Positions 48,190 through 60,290 of a DNA stretch of 64,000 bases are shown piece by piece. The DNA is from Apostichopus japonicus (Eukaryota > Echinodermata > Holothuroidea > Aspidochirotida > Stichopodidae), in NCBI RefSeq assembly GCF_037975245.1, contig NC_092569.1, forward strand, positions 22,222,168-22,286,167. The letters are read 5' to 3'. Under the pieces are notes generated by a model. The model ran no database searches and had not been told where the DNA came from. It saw nothing but the letters and a program-made list of their open reading frames with translations. A program made the position numbers and the translations under genes. The stretch's first letter is position 1. Each line of letters starts with the position of its first letter.

Positions 48190-49178
48190 TGTCACGAACG
48201 ACTTTATTCATTGTACGTGTATTCAGTATATGCTGGTCAGGGTGATAAGTAGGTCACTCGTCGTGACTGACAACTTGTGCGTTTTTTTTTCTGGAAGCTA
48301 CGAGAAATGATGGCGCTATTCGGTATTAGCGAGTGCAAATTTCCAGAACATACGGGAAGTAATTTTTAGCAGGTGACCGGATATCGTCGACCAATGAACG
48401 ATGCACTATCAGTCGTATCTTCGAGACATGGATGATTCTCGATGTTTTTCCGTCAGGATTCCTGGAAGAGAATTTTCGGGAGATTAAACCCGGCTATATA
48501 AGAAGAGATATTTTCGGTGATGAGGAGTTTAGTTCAGAGTTTTCCGATCTATTGTATAAAGAAATTCATCTGAGATAAAAGATTAATCGAGGGGACGGAC
48601 GGAGGAACCGGTGGACTGTTTGTTTATAAGATTGGTGCGTCGTTTAACCGGGACAGGCGTGACTTCGGCAGAGTTTTTCGGAGTTCACCCAGGAGGAAGC
48701 CATCCTTGGGATACAAACGTTGAGTCGAATTGGACCAGCGGGGAACGGTTTTGCTCCTGACCAAGTCACGGGATACCAGCCTACGAGGGAGCCTAATCCC
48801 GACATCGTTGTTGGTGACGCAAGGAGGTCAGAACAGCTACGAAAGGAACCGAGAGCCGGCACGCGCCGCGTAAGATAAGTTAAGTAATCTTTTAAAAATT
48901 TAACGGCCGTATAATATTGTAAAATCTGTCTGTAATATTCCAAATTTCTAGTACCAATAATCCTTGTACAAATCAGTAGAGATCGTATCATTGTAAATAT
49001 ATCGTTTTGTTAACTTTCAGAAACATCTCAGTAGTCTTTTGGTCCTTTGAGTTTACTTCCCTGAATCTATCTAAAATTTTATTTTTATCGGCTTTGAAGG
49101 CCAAAGGAAAAACCCGGGGTCGCAACAGAGGGGGCGCTAGAGGGTGCCATTTTGTTTTACCCCAGGGAAGTTGTGACA
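48190..49178 (+). repeat. Solo LTR of a different LTR retrotransposon
   Basis: Starts TGTCACGAACGAC and ends GGGAAGTTGTGACA (TG...CA). Flanked by the perfect 5-bp duplication ATGAG (48185-48189 and 49179-49183). A TATA-like GGCTATATAAGAAGAG near 48491-48506 supports plus orientation. No internal coding region is left, as expected after LTR-LTR recombination. Unrelated in sequence to the gypsy LTRs above. Confidence 0.88.
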
Positions 49179-49183
49179 ATGAG

Positions 49184-50990
49184 GGTCTCTTTGTGAACGT
49201 TGTATGATTAACTACACTGTTAGACAAAGAGTCTAATGGTGTTTAGACTTGGCTGAGTATGCTCACCGAAGCGAATGAGTCTCCCTACATAATAATAGGA
49301 ATTTGATGCTGCGGCTGTTATATTTTCCTCCCCTTTCTACGTACGCTTTCATGTAGAGGTCGGGCGCGATCACAGACACAAGAGGAACGACTCACACATA
49401 AAACCAATCACAGGAACGAATCGCTCATAGCGTAATGAATAGTGCATGGTCAGAGTGAAAGACCTGTTCGAGCAGGTAAATTGGAACTTTCTTTTCTTTT
49501 TTGATGATGAAAAACAGACAATTAACAAATGAGGTTGAAGGCAAGCAGTACAAAAATTTGGAAGCTTTAAGAGAGAAAGGAGCTACTTAGGAAACATACT
49601 GGGAGGTTGCCCCAGGCCTGGCAAATCCACCATGCCGGGATATACCCTTAACCTAAGAAAAAATTTAAAATTAAAAAAATTTAAAATATGGATAGAAAGA
49701 ATCGACTCAGCGCATTTAGCAAAGAAAAATTGGCCGATACGCATTAGCATAGGCTAAATGGTGTTAAGAAGCCATATAAAAGCCTTGTAAAGCCTTATGT
49801 CGATTATCGACCGTGGCAGATCGATTACGTAATCACAAAACTTTCCTGTTGGAACCAATTAAGCAGATATTTAAAAACACCGTACTAGACAAGCCGCCCC
49901 GATTTTCCCTTCCCTCTCCGTCATAAAATCAAGGAGATCGAAAAATTTCCAGCGACTAAAGAGCTGGTTAAAAAAAATCCAGAATATGCTTGCCACTCAT
50001 TACGGATTGTGAGGTCATATTATATCACCATATCACGCCATTGCAAAACTTTCCACAAATGTGACTTGGTCTGTGGGATGCGTCGTAATGGATGTATTAA
50101 CATCTTGCTAAAACTATTACTTTACAACTGAGTGACTTTTCAAAACTGCAAGTGGACCACAATTACTAAAACTCCAGGCGACTATGCTTAACGTACGGAA
50201 GCTTATAAGGTACATGCCCATTGATGACAGACGTAGCAAGGCTACATTTGCAAACAGTATAGAAGTATAGATAATCGAACTAAGTATGCCAAACATTCTT
50301 CAAACTTCCGTTTGCACGTACAGTAGACTTGCCAATAAGAGACATATAGACAAAATGTCAGAAATTGGAAAACGACCGGTTTTGGCAATAAATAGTCAAT
50401 CATGCAAAAATGCGAAAATTACAGCATTCTTTTACACACTTGCCACCATCTTGACAGAACGTCGAAAATATTACTTTTACCATTTTGTACACCTACAGTA
50501 GTACTTGGTGACAAGTGTGCAAAATGACATATTGATTTTATTTTAACTTTTTTGAGGAGACCTGATGTTTTGTCCACAATGATGCGCCTTTACAGTATCC
50601 TACTGATGGACGTCTACAAGTGCCTGCGGAATAAGAAGTAGCCTTAGATAAGCAAATACCAATGGATTTGCTTGTAGCAATAATAAAACCTATCAATAAA
50701 ATTTTTGATTCATCTTCCATCATGTTACGGTACATCAGCTGGCCTATAGCCAGACCGGGACAGTGAAGGATCTTCCCTCCCACCCCTCCCTGCACTGACA
50801 GACCACTGTGCTCCCCCAAGCAATCGTGCCGCCATCTTCTATATAAAATCGGACAGGGGTATTGTACCCCTACTTAATTTATTTGTGTCCCATTCAACTT
50901 AGAATTCCTGGCTTCACATGGCCTCACTATGCAGCTGCACTCTTGGTTCGAAAGACAATGAAAATGTGACTATTCAATTGAAATGAGGCT
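49184..50990. other. Non-coding stretch
   Basis: The first ~50 bp may be the end of the CR1-like element resumed after the solo LTR. Beyond that, no gene or complete element was recognised. Confidence 0.45.
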
Positions 50991-53044
50991 TTAAAGGGAG
51001 TGAAGACTCGCGCACAAAGAAACGTCTGAAGCCGGTAATCTGACCTAGTTTCGAATGAGGTGTAACAGCAGTGTTAGACACCACCATCAATCCCAGAAAA
51101 TATACACACAGCTTGCTACCATCGGTAATTAGACACTAATGTACAGTCAATACATGCTACCGTCAATACCCACAACACAGTGTACATAGCAGCGATGGAC
51201 ATCTCAGGTCCAGATTAATTATAACACGGTGTCATGTTTCATTCCTATCTGCATTTTGTAGTGACAAGAAAAAAACTTCACTTGCAAGCAACAGAAAGTT
51301 AACCTTTTCAGAAGGTGGCACCTGGTTCAAGGGGGTACCCCCACAAAAAACTGAAAAATTGCTTATGAGCTTAGTTATAAATAATTATGACTCCAAATGG
51401 AAGTTTAAAAGGAACAATATAGAATACAACCATTTTTTTCAATTTTCGTCCACCGTTGCCATGGTAACTAATGAATAAATGAATAACATAACATATAACT
51501 TTCAACGTAAATATCTTTTTAACCAAACAACCTATAGCTTTGGTTTTTGTTTTGTTTTATTAAGGGGGTATATCCTCATGCAACCACAATAAGAAATTTT
51601 CAAAAAACATTATTAATTAATTTATGCGGCGCATTAATTTGCGTATATAATGAAAAAGCACATCATCATATAGTAATTAAAAGTTAAAGTACTGTCCACA
51701 AACAAAATGATCAGTTTTCTCATTGTCATTTCATAAACGAACACTTCATACATTGTCTCTGCAAATTTGAAGTTAATCTGATTGAGCTAACTAAAGTTAT
51801 GACTGTTACAAATCGTAAACCTACCGAAAATATGATAATGAGTTATTGTGCAATATACGACAACGCAAAAAAAGTAATGTCTAAAATCAACCGGAGAGAT
51901 ATGTTATTCCTTCCTTTTCTATTGTTTCCTCATCATTTTGCTTCCTTTCCTGTCTCAATGCCTGTCTTATTTCCTTTTCTTTTGTTTCTGCCCTCTTTTT
52001 GCTTTGTTTTATTCTAAGTTTGTCTTCATCTACTGTAAGCTCCAAGCTGTGGTGTGATGTCCCGGATCAACACCCAACAATTTCAATATTTTACACAACG
52101 AATTCGCTCCATCATTGAAACGGCCTACAGCTACTGTATAGCAACACCAGTAGCCACCACAGTTCTCCCTGTGTATATTTCCTTTGGGGCTCTCTTCCAA
52201 ATAAGAGAGTTAAAGCTCTCACAAGCATTTTGGGTAAAGCCATCGAGGCACTTTGACAACAGTGAATCTTTCGAGAGGTTGTTAAAAATTGGAGTTATTG
52301 CGTCTATAATTGCTGTTGGTAAACTGTGCTTGTGATTGTATTGCTCCCCTTTTGCTTTGGCATTTTGAAATCCACACCAACTGGCTTCTCCTTCTGGACA
52401 GAGTGTGTGATCATGGCTATCATTAGTACTAGCCTTGTGCTTGAGAATTGCACAAATGTTCTTTTTCATGGCCTCTAAATTACCAGTATTTCTCCGTATC
52501 GCAAGTCCATAATACAATTGAAGGTTGTCGATTTCTTTTGCAGTCAAGCGACCTCGCCCACCCACCGTTTTTCCATCAGAGAGTTTTAGATTTTCGCTCT
52601 TTTGCTTCAGCTTTCGAAGTTGTGTGCCCATGCGCTTTTGTACATGACCAACACATTCTTTCTTTGTTATAGTATGTCCAGGGTAGGGATCCGAATCTAC
52701 GACATTGTCAAACGGATTTTGTGTCACCATCTCCAACGTAACCAAGGTACCGGAGGTTGTGTAATTTCTCGCTCCTTGCAAAGATTTTTTTAGCACCATC
52801 TGCTTCCATATTGTTAGCTGAACCCTCGTAACTTTTCTTACAAACTGGACCATGTGATAGTTGCCACTCTATATATTCAGGTGATTCTTTGTCCTTATGT
52901 TTCATCATTTCACACCCCTTACAAACCTTGCTCAATACTTCCCAATCCAAAACTTTACCACTGTCCATTGAAATACAAGTAACGACACCATTCAATGAAC
53001 TGTGACTTCGTCTCTGCCACATGCCATCTATCATAATTGTTACG

Positions 53045-54979
53045 CAGTGGCGGAGAAACAGGGGGGGTTGGGGGGGTTTTAACCCCCCCCCCCACTTTTT
53101 GAAGAGGGGGGTTGGCCCACACAATCAACCCCCCCTAGTTTTTGCCAGTAATGTTCTGTTATAGCCTATGTTATGTGCTCCAAATGGCATAATAAATCAA
53201 ATTATTAAATTTGAAATTGTTAAAGTCATTTTTACCTTTTACCTGGTAGGCTACATCAACAATTAACGACCGAGTTAGAATTGACCCACACATTATTTCT
53301 ATCCCCTTTCCCCCACCTTGCGCCTTGGAACTTGTAGCTCATAGCGCTAACTTCACCTCACAACAGACATACACAAAATAACGTTTTGTTGATGTTGAAT
53401 AGCTTTGGAACTGTATACACTTGCCAACTTCAACTAGGTGAAGGAAGGAAAAGAAAAAGAAGAAAGAGAGAAAAGGATGGAGTAGAAAATACGGCAAGAA
53501 AACGGGAAGAGAAAGAGGAACAGTGCCAAATCATTCGAATTTGTAAAGCAAACAGCAGGTATCACATCATATCAGTGAGCATGAAAATGGCGTTCCACGA
53601 TAAACAGCCTCCAAACCATGGGCGCAGATCCTGGTGAGGACAGCGGGACCGTCCCCACCAACTTTTTCTGTAGTGGGGACATGATATACCGTGTCCCCAC
53701 CAATTTGTCTTGACCAATAGCTGCATTTCAAGTTCCCCTGTATTGAACTTTGACGCAGTTTTATCCAGCATTGTGCAAATGACATGCAGCAGTTCTCATT
53801 TTATTGTATTTTATCCACAGTTGTTAAATATAGGACGGAAATCGCATTTGCGGCAGTCTATATTTGTTTTCTGGGAGAGGACCCCAGACCCATCGTATAT
53901 ACAAAAGTCTACTTGGATTATTTGTCCCCTGATTTTCTTTCTGCAGACGCCCATGTATTTCTCCAAACTAAATTTCTAAGCCGTGAGATCTAAAACTTAA
54001 GGAGGTTTAGAAGCATTATTAGGTCTAGGAAGTGTTATTTCCGGCGATCTGGGAGGTATATTTGCCCCAAAAATTCGTACGCTACGCGCGAACCCATGGT
54101 CGCGCTCCGCTTAGATAGTGTCATACAACAGACACGCGTCCCCACCATTATCCAAGACTGATCTGCGCCCATGCTCAAAACTGTCGATGTGTGTACAGTA
54201 GTGTTCGGTTTCGGAAATATCTGGTATATTTTTATTTCCTTCACGAATTTTTTGGGTAGCCGTCTGAATTTTCGAAAATTCCTTAACCAACATTCTCCAT
54301 CATAATTCATCATACTCGTGCAATTTTGACCCGTCTGTTATGGTTTGAAGGAGGTTTCCATATCGGTTGTCCATAGATGATATTTTGTGCAACATTATGG
54401 GTATGTTTTGAAGTGAATTTATTCACGAGAATTGTGAATTTTCAAATTCTGAACAGTGGGGCTGACGGATATTGTGGGCCGCGATGGAGAATCACCTACA
54501 AAAGCAATGATCCACAGGATATGTGATGAAGTCGAACATGATGTGTGACTGGTGACAATCTTCAAAAAGGTTATAGATGAGAAAAAAGTATTTGGAAAAA
54601 ACTTGGTTCTCAGGCAAAAGTGTACATATGGTTGTTCAGTTTCAAGCCCGAGAAGTGCCATTTCCGGTGATCTGGGGGTACCAAAACCAGAAATTTGCTT
54701 GTACGCTGCGCGCCAACCAATGGTGGCGCTCCGCTTAGATAGTAATACGCGCCCCCGGGTTAGAAAATCCTGCATACGCCCTTGGTTAAATGCAGCTTTT
54801 CAAGGCCTGGGCAGTGCCGTTTACTGCAATCTGGGAGGCAATATTTGCCAAAAAATTCTTGTGCACTTCGCGCCAACTTATGGTGGCGCTCCACTTCGAT
54901 AGTGAGCCAGCAGTTATGACTTTTTATTTCATCAATGGCCTGCAACCCCCCCACTTCTGACAAGAAATCTCCGCCACTG
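53045..54979. mobile_element. 1.9-kb hAT-like element inside the transposase gene
   Basis: Ends CAGTGGCGGAGA and TCTCCGCCACTG with the perfect 8-bp duplication TTGTTACG (53037-53044 and 54980-54987). It carries copies of the shared ~90-bp module at about 54650-54743 and 54810-54904, and a nested element with a further copy. No transposase recognised. Confidence 0.92.
53617..54173. mobile_element. 557-bp hAT-like element, third nesting level
   Basis: Ends CATGGGCGCAGATC and GATCTGCGCCCATG, flanked by CTCCAAAC and CTCAAAAC (7 of 8 match). Contains the shared module at about 54026-54120. Confidence 0.85.
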
Positions 54980-56302
54980 TTGTTACGTCTGTCACATCAG
55001 AATTCTCTTGAGCCAATCCCAGCGCAGCTGCAGACATACTTTCCTGTGAACACTTCACGGCTGAATTGTACAAGTTGGCATGGTGTTTCTGGTATGTTTC
55101 CTCAGTCATTGGTTGGGGCATATTCATATTACCACAGAAAGAACGAAGATCAGAGTACCCTTCCCCATATTTCGCATAGCTAGTGTGAAGCGGGCGCTGA
55201 CCTCAAACGGGGCACCACCTTTCCAGTCCTCTCAGATTCCACTCGTTAGGATGTATAGTACCGTTTTCATAATCACATGCATGGCAAAAAACATGAAGAC
55301 GATTGCTCAAACCCTTTCTTTCCTCTGACTTCTCCTGAACAGAAAGTTTACCATCTTTGCAACTTGGGCAGGCACAATCCTCAACAATCTCTTTCAAAAT
55401 TTCAATATCAACAATTCTAAATCCTTCATCACATTGTCCCATTTCAGCCCTTAGTTCCTTTGCCTCATCAGTACTTACATTTAATTTCTTTTTCACTTGC
55501 AGTTTTCTTTTGGCAAAACAGGCAAAATATTCAAATTACAGCCATCACTTTCCAAATTCGCAGAACTACTACTACTCACAGAAACCACTGTACTAATGTT
55601 AGAAATTTCCACTCGTCCACTTCTCTTTGCTTTCAATGCCTCCCTGGCCTTTTTCACAATGTTTTTCTTGGAAAGTCTTCTCTTGGATGCATATTTAGTC
55701 CTTTTCACTTTACGTTCACGGTTTTTTGGAGAATTATTCTCCATATTTGATGATGTTTTCAGTTCGTTTTTCCTTTGCAAAGGTGCTCACGTTGATTTAC
55801 ACACTAAGAGATGCTTTGATGTGTGCAAATTATGACAGCCCAATTTAGACCAATGAAATTCTTTCTAAATGGCAAATGTAGGCATCCTAGATACAACACT
55901 AGCTTCAAATCTTTTGGAATTTTTAAAATCGGACATTCCTAGCCAAAGTTAAAGCTGTATGAATATGTAATTAGGAACAAAATAAAGATAAACAATGGAA
56001 AATGGTCATTTTTATAGGTTAATTAATTATTAATGACAAGGAATTTAAATTTGATACTTGTAGGAATAAAAGGTATGGGGTAGTAGAATATTTTTAAGTA
56101 ATAAAAAGAAAATATGATATTTTTTAAGTTGCTCAGTCTTTTTTGTGGGGGTACCCCCTGAAGAGCGAGTCTTCAATGCCTTTAAAAGCAATGATTCCAT
56201 GAATAATAAAAAAAATAATTAAAAATTCTCTGAAATGAAAATGCAAACTAATTACCTGTTTTGTCGCTACAGCACAACGGTAGAACTCTTAATTGTAAAC
56301 AG

Positions 56303-57970
56303 CAGCGACGTAGCCAGGAATTTGAAAGGGGGGGGGAGCACTTTTTGCGATTGATATGGATTTTCAAAGTTGTAGGCACGACTATCTGAGCGGAGCGCCA
56401 CCATCGGTTGGCGCGGAGCGTACAAAAAAATTTTTGGTTTTACAAACCCCCCAGATGGCCGGAAACGGCCCTTCCCGAGTGTTCATTCTGGTTCCCTGGC
56501 CTCTTGCTAACTTGAGACACCTCATTCAATATCACTTTTAAACCCAAAAAACAAATGAGTTAAAATAGTACGTAATTAAATACTACATAATGTATTTAAA
56601 ATTAGCAAGGTACATGTACAGAGTAGTCTTACGTTTCAACTTCTGATACTTATAGATACAAAGATAGGCCTGAAATGTCTTTGATACAACTATAGCCAGT
56701 AATTGTCTTTGATACAACTGTAGCTATTAAATGTCTAATTCAATACTACATAATGTATTTAAAATTAGCAAGGTACACGTACAGAGTAGTCTTACGTTTG
56801 AACTTCTGATACTTATAGATACAAAGATAGGCCTGAAATGCCTTTGATATAACTATAGCCAGTAATTGTCTTTGATATAACTGTAGCCTAATAAGAGAAG
56901 GCGAGAGGTATCCGACGATTGCAATCTGATGCAAATTTCTCAACTGTTTTCTCAACTGAAATATTATCTGCGTAAACGGGTTCTTAACTACATGTTAAAA
57001 AACTGACAAGATCGGATCCTAGTCTTTTTCGGCGGGTAGAGTGTTGAATGAAACGGCACGCGATAGAAATGACAGCCTAGATGACAGAAGAATAGGTCAC
57101 CTAATTTAGCCATATTCTTGCTACGTTCATTTCAATAGTTTTTCCTGTCTATAGACTCTTAAACTCGTCCAGCAAGCTTACCGATTTGAATTATGGGTGT
57201 TTTTAAAAAAAAGATAACTTGGCCAAAAAAAAATGTAGGCCCGGGCCTACAGTGCTACATACTGGCTACGCCCCTGATCATATGATATCATAATCAGCAG
57301 ATTTTGTTTCCTGTTTGAATTCTTTTACATATTCTTTTACATAATATATCAGAAAGACAAACAATAGTGCTCTTTTACAATTTTTCCAGTAGGATGATTC
57401 TTGTTTATTGTCCAATGTGGACTTTAATACATTTGACGAACTTAACTGATGGACAATATAAACTTTCATATTTTGTAATATTGCCAGATATGCAGTGGCC
57501 TAAAAACAAATATCGTTATCGCAGTGTATTAGCAGTGTAATAATTATTACAGGAAGTGCGTATCACGTATGATTGCTAGCTTAGCTTCATAACATGCTGT
57601 TCGTGCAACACCTTAGGACGACTCATAGAACGAACGTTGTCGACGTTGTTGTGCATACAGTTCGTGACATTCCATAGAGTGCGGTAAGGTAGGCAATATG
57701 TATTTTATTACACAGTGGCCAACTGTAGGCTTGTAATTGGCTATAAGCTAAATTAAGCTAATTTAATTGCATCTGCCAAACTAAGTAAGTAGTTGAATCA
57801 GTAGGCATGAATGTTACTACGATTACAATCGAGTTAACGGAGCTGACGAGTATTCAAGATCAAAAGAGCACTGACAAAATACCATGCTAAAAACGGCAGT
57901 TTAAAAAAAAAATCGACACTGAAAGGGGGGGAGCGGTCGCTCCCCCTGCTCCCCCCTGGCTACGTCCCTG
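56303..57970. mobile_element. 1.67-kb hAT-like element
   Basis: Ends CAGCGACGTAGCCAGG and CTGGCTACGTCCCTG, perfect 8-bp duplication GTAAACAG (56295-56302 and 57971-57978). The shared module is present inverted at about 56375-56480. An internal ~163-bp direct duplication starts at about 56581 and 56744. No transposase. Confidence 0.92.
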
Positions 57971-57978
57971 GTAAACAG

Positions 57979-60175
57979 CAATGAAGCAAAATACTACAAA
58001 GCGAAGAGACATTTTTTTTTTCCAATTATATTTTATTAAATTTCCAATTATATAGATCGACAGATAAATAGATGGAGCATAATCACAATGAGAAAATAAT
58101 ACAAAACAGTCTGTAACAACTCCAATAAGAAAATGTGCTCAAGATAAAGCTTATCTTGCTAAGGTCAAAAGGTGGAAATGTCAAAATTGATACATGGTTG
58201 CTAGGCTCCTAGAACATTACTTTTAGATGTTACTTTAGTTTAGTAGATCAAAATAAAAGAAAACTGTTAGCAAACTGCTTATCCACTAGAGAGCCTGTGT
58301 AGGAGAATGTGTAAAAGTAAGTTGGCCTGACGTTTCGATCCTAGCAGGATCTTCTTCAAAGGCCAAATGACAAGTAACAGAAGGGACAAAAACACACACA
58401 GAATACAGACAGGTTACGATGAAGTTTACTAGATGAAGAGAGATATGGACAGTTCCCATCAAGCACCCCATGTAGACAGAATACTGGAAGAAACGAGACT
58501 TAAAACAGTATGATTTTTTTCTTTTTTGAACTGGGGATGGAGGTGAGTGTCACAACCACACGTTTAAAATATGTGACATAGATTTCTCCGCAATATTCTA
58601 AGGTGAACACTGAAAATAATATGATTCTGTTATGTAGGGAAACGTCAGCTTTGATTTATGTTTGTATTTATAGCCACAAATTTGTCGCTGCTGTTCCATT
58701 AATGTTTCAATTTTGTCTTTCTTCCAAACAATAATAGTAGCACTAGGGGCAAATATGAAATTCAAAAGAGTGATGTGTACCTTGCTCAGAAATATAGTTC
58801 CCTAGGATGTTGTTAATTCAACATGGACATAACAACATCAGGGTGTGTTTGATAGGAAAGACATCAATGCTATGTAGAAGAGCAGCAGTCATGCATGGGT
58901 AGTTGTTTGATAGAGCATAAACAACTGAAATACATCCAAGGGGATATGGAACATGCCAAGGGACAATCTTAAGAGCTCTCAGAAAATTTATGATGGTAAA
59001 AGAGAAAATAAAATCTCTTGGTGTCCTCCAACCCACCCCATAGGGGTAGGAGGCGGGGGACACCAAATACTTTTGTGAAAATTTGGGCAATATGCCGAGA
59101 AATTTTAGGGCACCTACTGAAAGGAAAAAATATTGCAATGTGTTTTTCAATGGTTAAACTTACATTATTATTATCATTGTAACAACTTCCCCCAAAATGA
59201 TAACCAATATGGAAGGGTAATAACACAGCAAATGATTGTATGTAATTGGCATGCGATGTAAATAACCGATGCATACCTATATGATATGCACATTTAGATG
59301 TTGAATGCACGCGGAGCGATCAACAAAAAATTGGTTATATTTTCGTCATTACAGCCACCCAAATCAAACTGGGTTCCTACGCCTATGCCCCCTCCCCCCC
59401 AGAGTTCCAAAGAAGTCTTAAAAGCAAACATAAAACCACCCTGGACAAAAAATCTTAAATCCAATGCAAATACCATGTAGTGATACATACTGTACCAAAA
59501 CACATCCAGGACCAGATAGGGTCAACTGTGCATATACAGTACACTTTGCCCATCTGAATCTTCTAACACCTTCCCACCCCGCGCCCCCCCCCCCCCCCCC
59601 CGTCTCAAACCCCTACTTCAACATTGCTAAGGTTGGCTTCAATCATCTGTTGTTTCCCAAAAACCAATGAACAACAGATTATTTCAGTACAAACATTAAC
59701 ATATCTCATATACCGGTAGGGTACTTATATAATATGTTAACTATTTGTGACGTTATTCTACAAAAATTCTTGACTACAAAGAAATACCCAGTTTTTATTA
59801 TATTTTACATTATACTCAAATAGAGAATAAAAAGAAGTTTCAAGGAGAACCAAAGGATTGTTAGTTTCAATTGGGCATGTGATTCTAACGTTATAAACTG
59901 TTACATCTTCTCTACTGTCAGCCTCCTGTTTTCACCCAAAACTATCAGTTACAGAGAATTAAAAAATATGTTTCCATGAGCCCAGCTGATGCTCATCTGG
60001 CCTGTTCACTACGATAGATACAGCTTTTGTTGTCATTTCTAATAATGTTTTAGTCTTTTAAAACATTCTATTTTTAGTCCTTGATTTTATTATCGCACTC
60101 AATCGCAACTTTCTCTTACTGCCCATCACATCGCTTAAGAGGGAGGGAGAATGCTGGAAACTTTCAACCAAGAAA
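57979..60175. other. Region downstream of VPS28
   Basis: No gene recognised. It includes the reversed dispersed repeat with GATCCTAGCAGGATC at about 58320-58400 and a C-run at 59584-59600. The 3' UTR of VPS28 probably ends near 60065. Confidence 0.5.
60086..60091 (-). terminator. VPS28: Candidate VPS28 polyadenylation signal
   Basis: AATAAA on the minus strand, 85 nt after the VPS28 stop codon. Confidence 0.5.
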
Positions 60176-60290
60176 TCAGCTCAGCGCACGTACAAATTCT
60201 TGGTAAGAGGAGTCCAAATCATGTAAGAGTTGTCTGATCTGGTCTTCATCCAGCTCATCGGATGCCTTCATTGAACCCATCAATCGTAAC
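60176..60290 (-). CDS. VPS28: VPS28 terminal exon
   Basis: Acceptor ATATCAAAG at 60291; phase 2 entry completes Trp, then LRLMGSMKASDELDEDQIRQ, LLHDLDSSYQEF and TGA at 60176-60178. Confidence 0.93.

Larger units (their letters stand above)
52131..55780 (-). pseudogene. Kolobok/Mutator-like transposase, frameshifted and split
   Basis: Pieces from N to C on the minus strand: 55493-55780 (basic, Lys/Arg-rich N-terminus), 55203-55496 (zinc-ribbon-like CPSC...CHAC), 54988-55127 (helical MTEETYQKHHANLYNS) and 52131-53044 (catalytic part). Catalytic motifs: MIDGMWQRRSHSSLNG (first Asp), RYLGYVGDGDTKS (second Asp), ECVGHVQKRMGTQLRKLK, GGRGRLT, and NACESFNSLIW with a candidate Glu. The hAT insertion falls exactly between VTDVT and IMIDG. 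A frame change between the first two pieces and near 52130 shows it no longer encodes one protein here. Confidence 0.8.
50995..56181 (-). mobile_element. Kolobok/Mutator-like DNA transposon, autonomous type but decayed
   Basis: Flanked by TTAA (50991-50994 and 56182-56185). Ends AGGGAGTGAAGACTCGC and GCGAGTCTTCAATGCCT are inverted. Subterminal GGGGGTACCCCC with ACAAAAAA beside it occurs near both ends (about 51330 and 56145). It encodes a DDE-type transposase on the minus strand. TTAA target duplications and AG...CT termini fit Kolobok, while the protein has Mutator-like transposase motifs; the superfamily name is inference. It is interrupted by a 1.9-kb hAT-like element. Confidence 0.85.

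Noticed and set aside
52054-52335. Plus-strand open frame of 93 codons
   Set aside because: Antisense to the Kolobok-like transposase.
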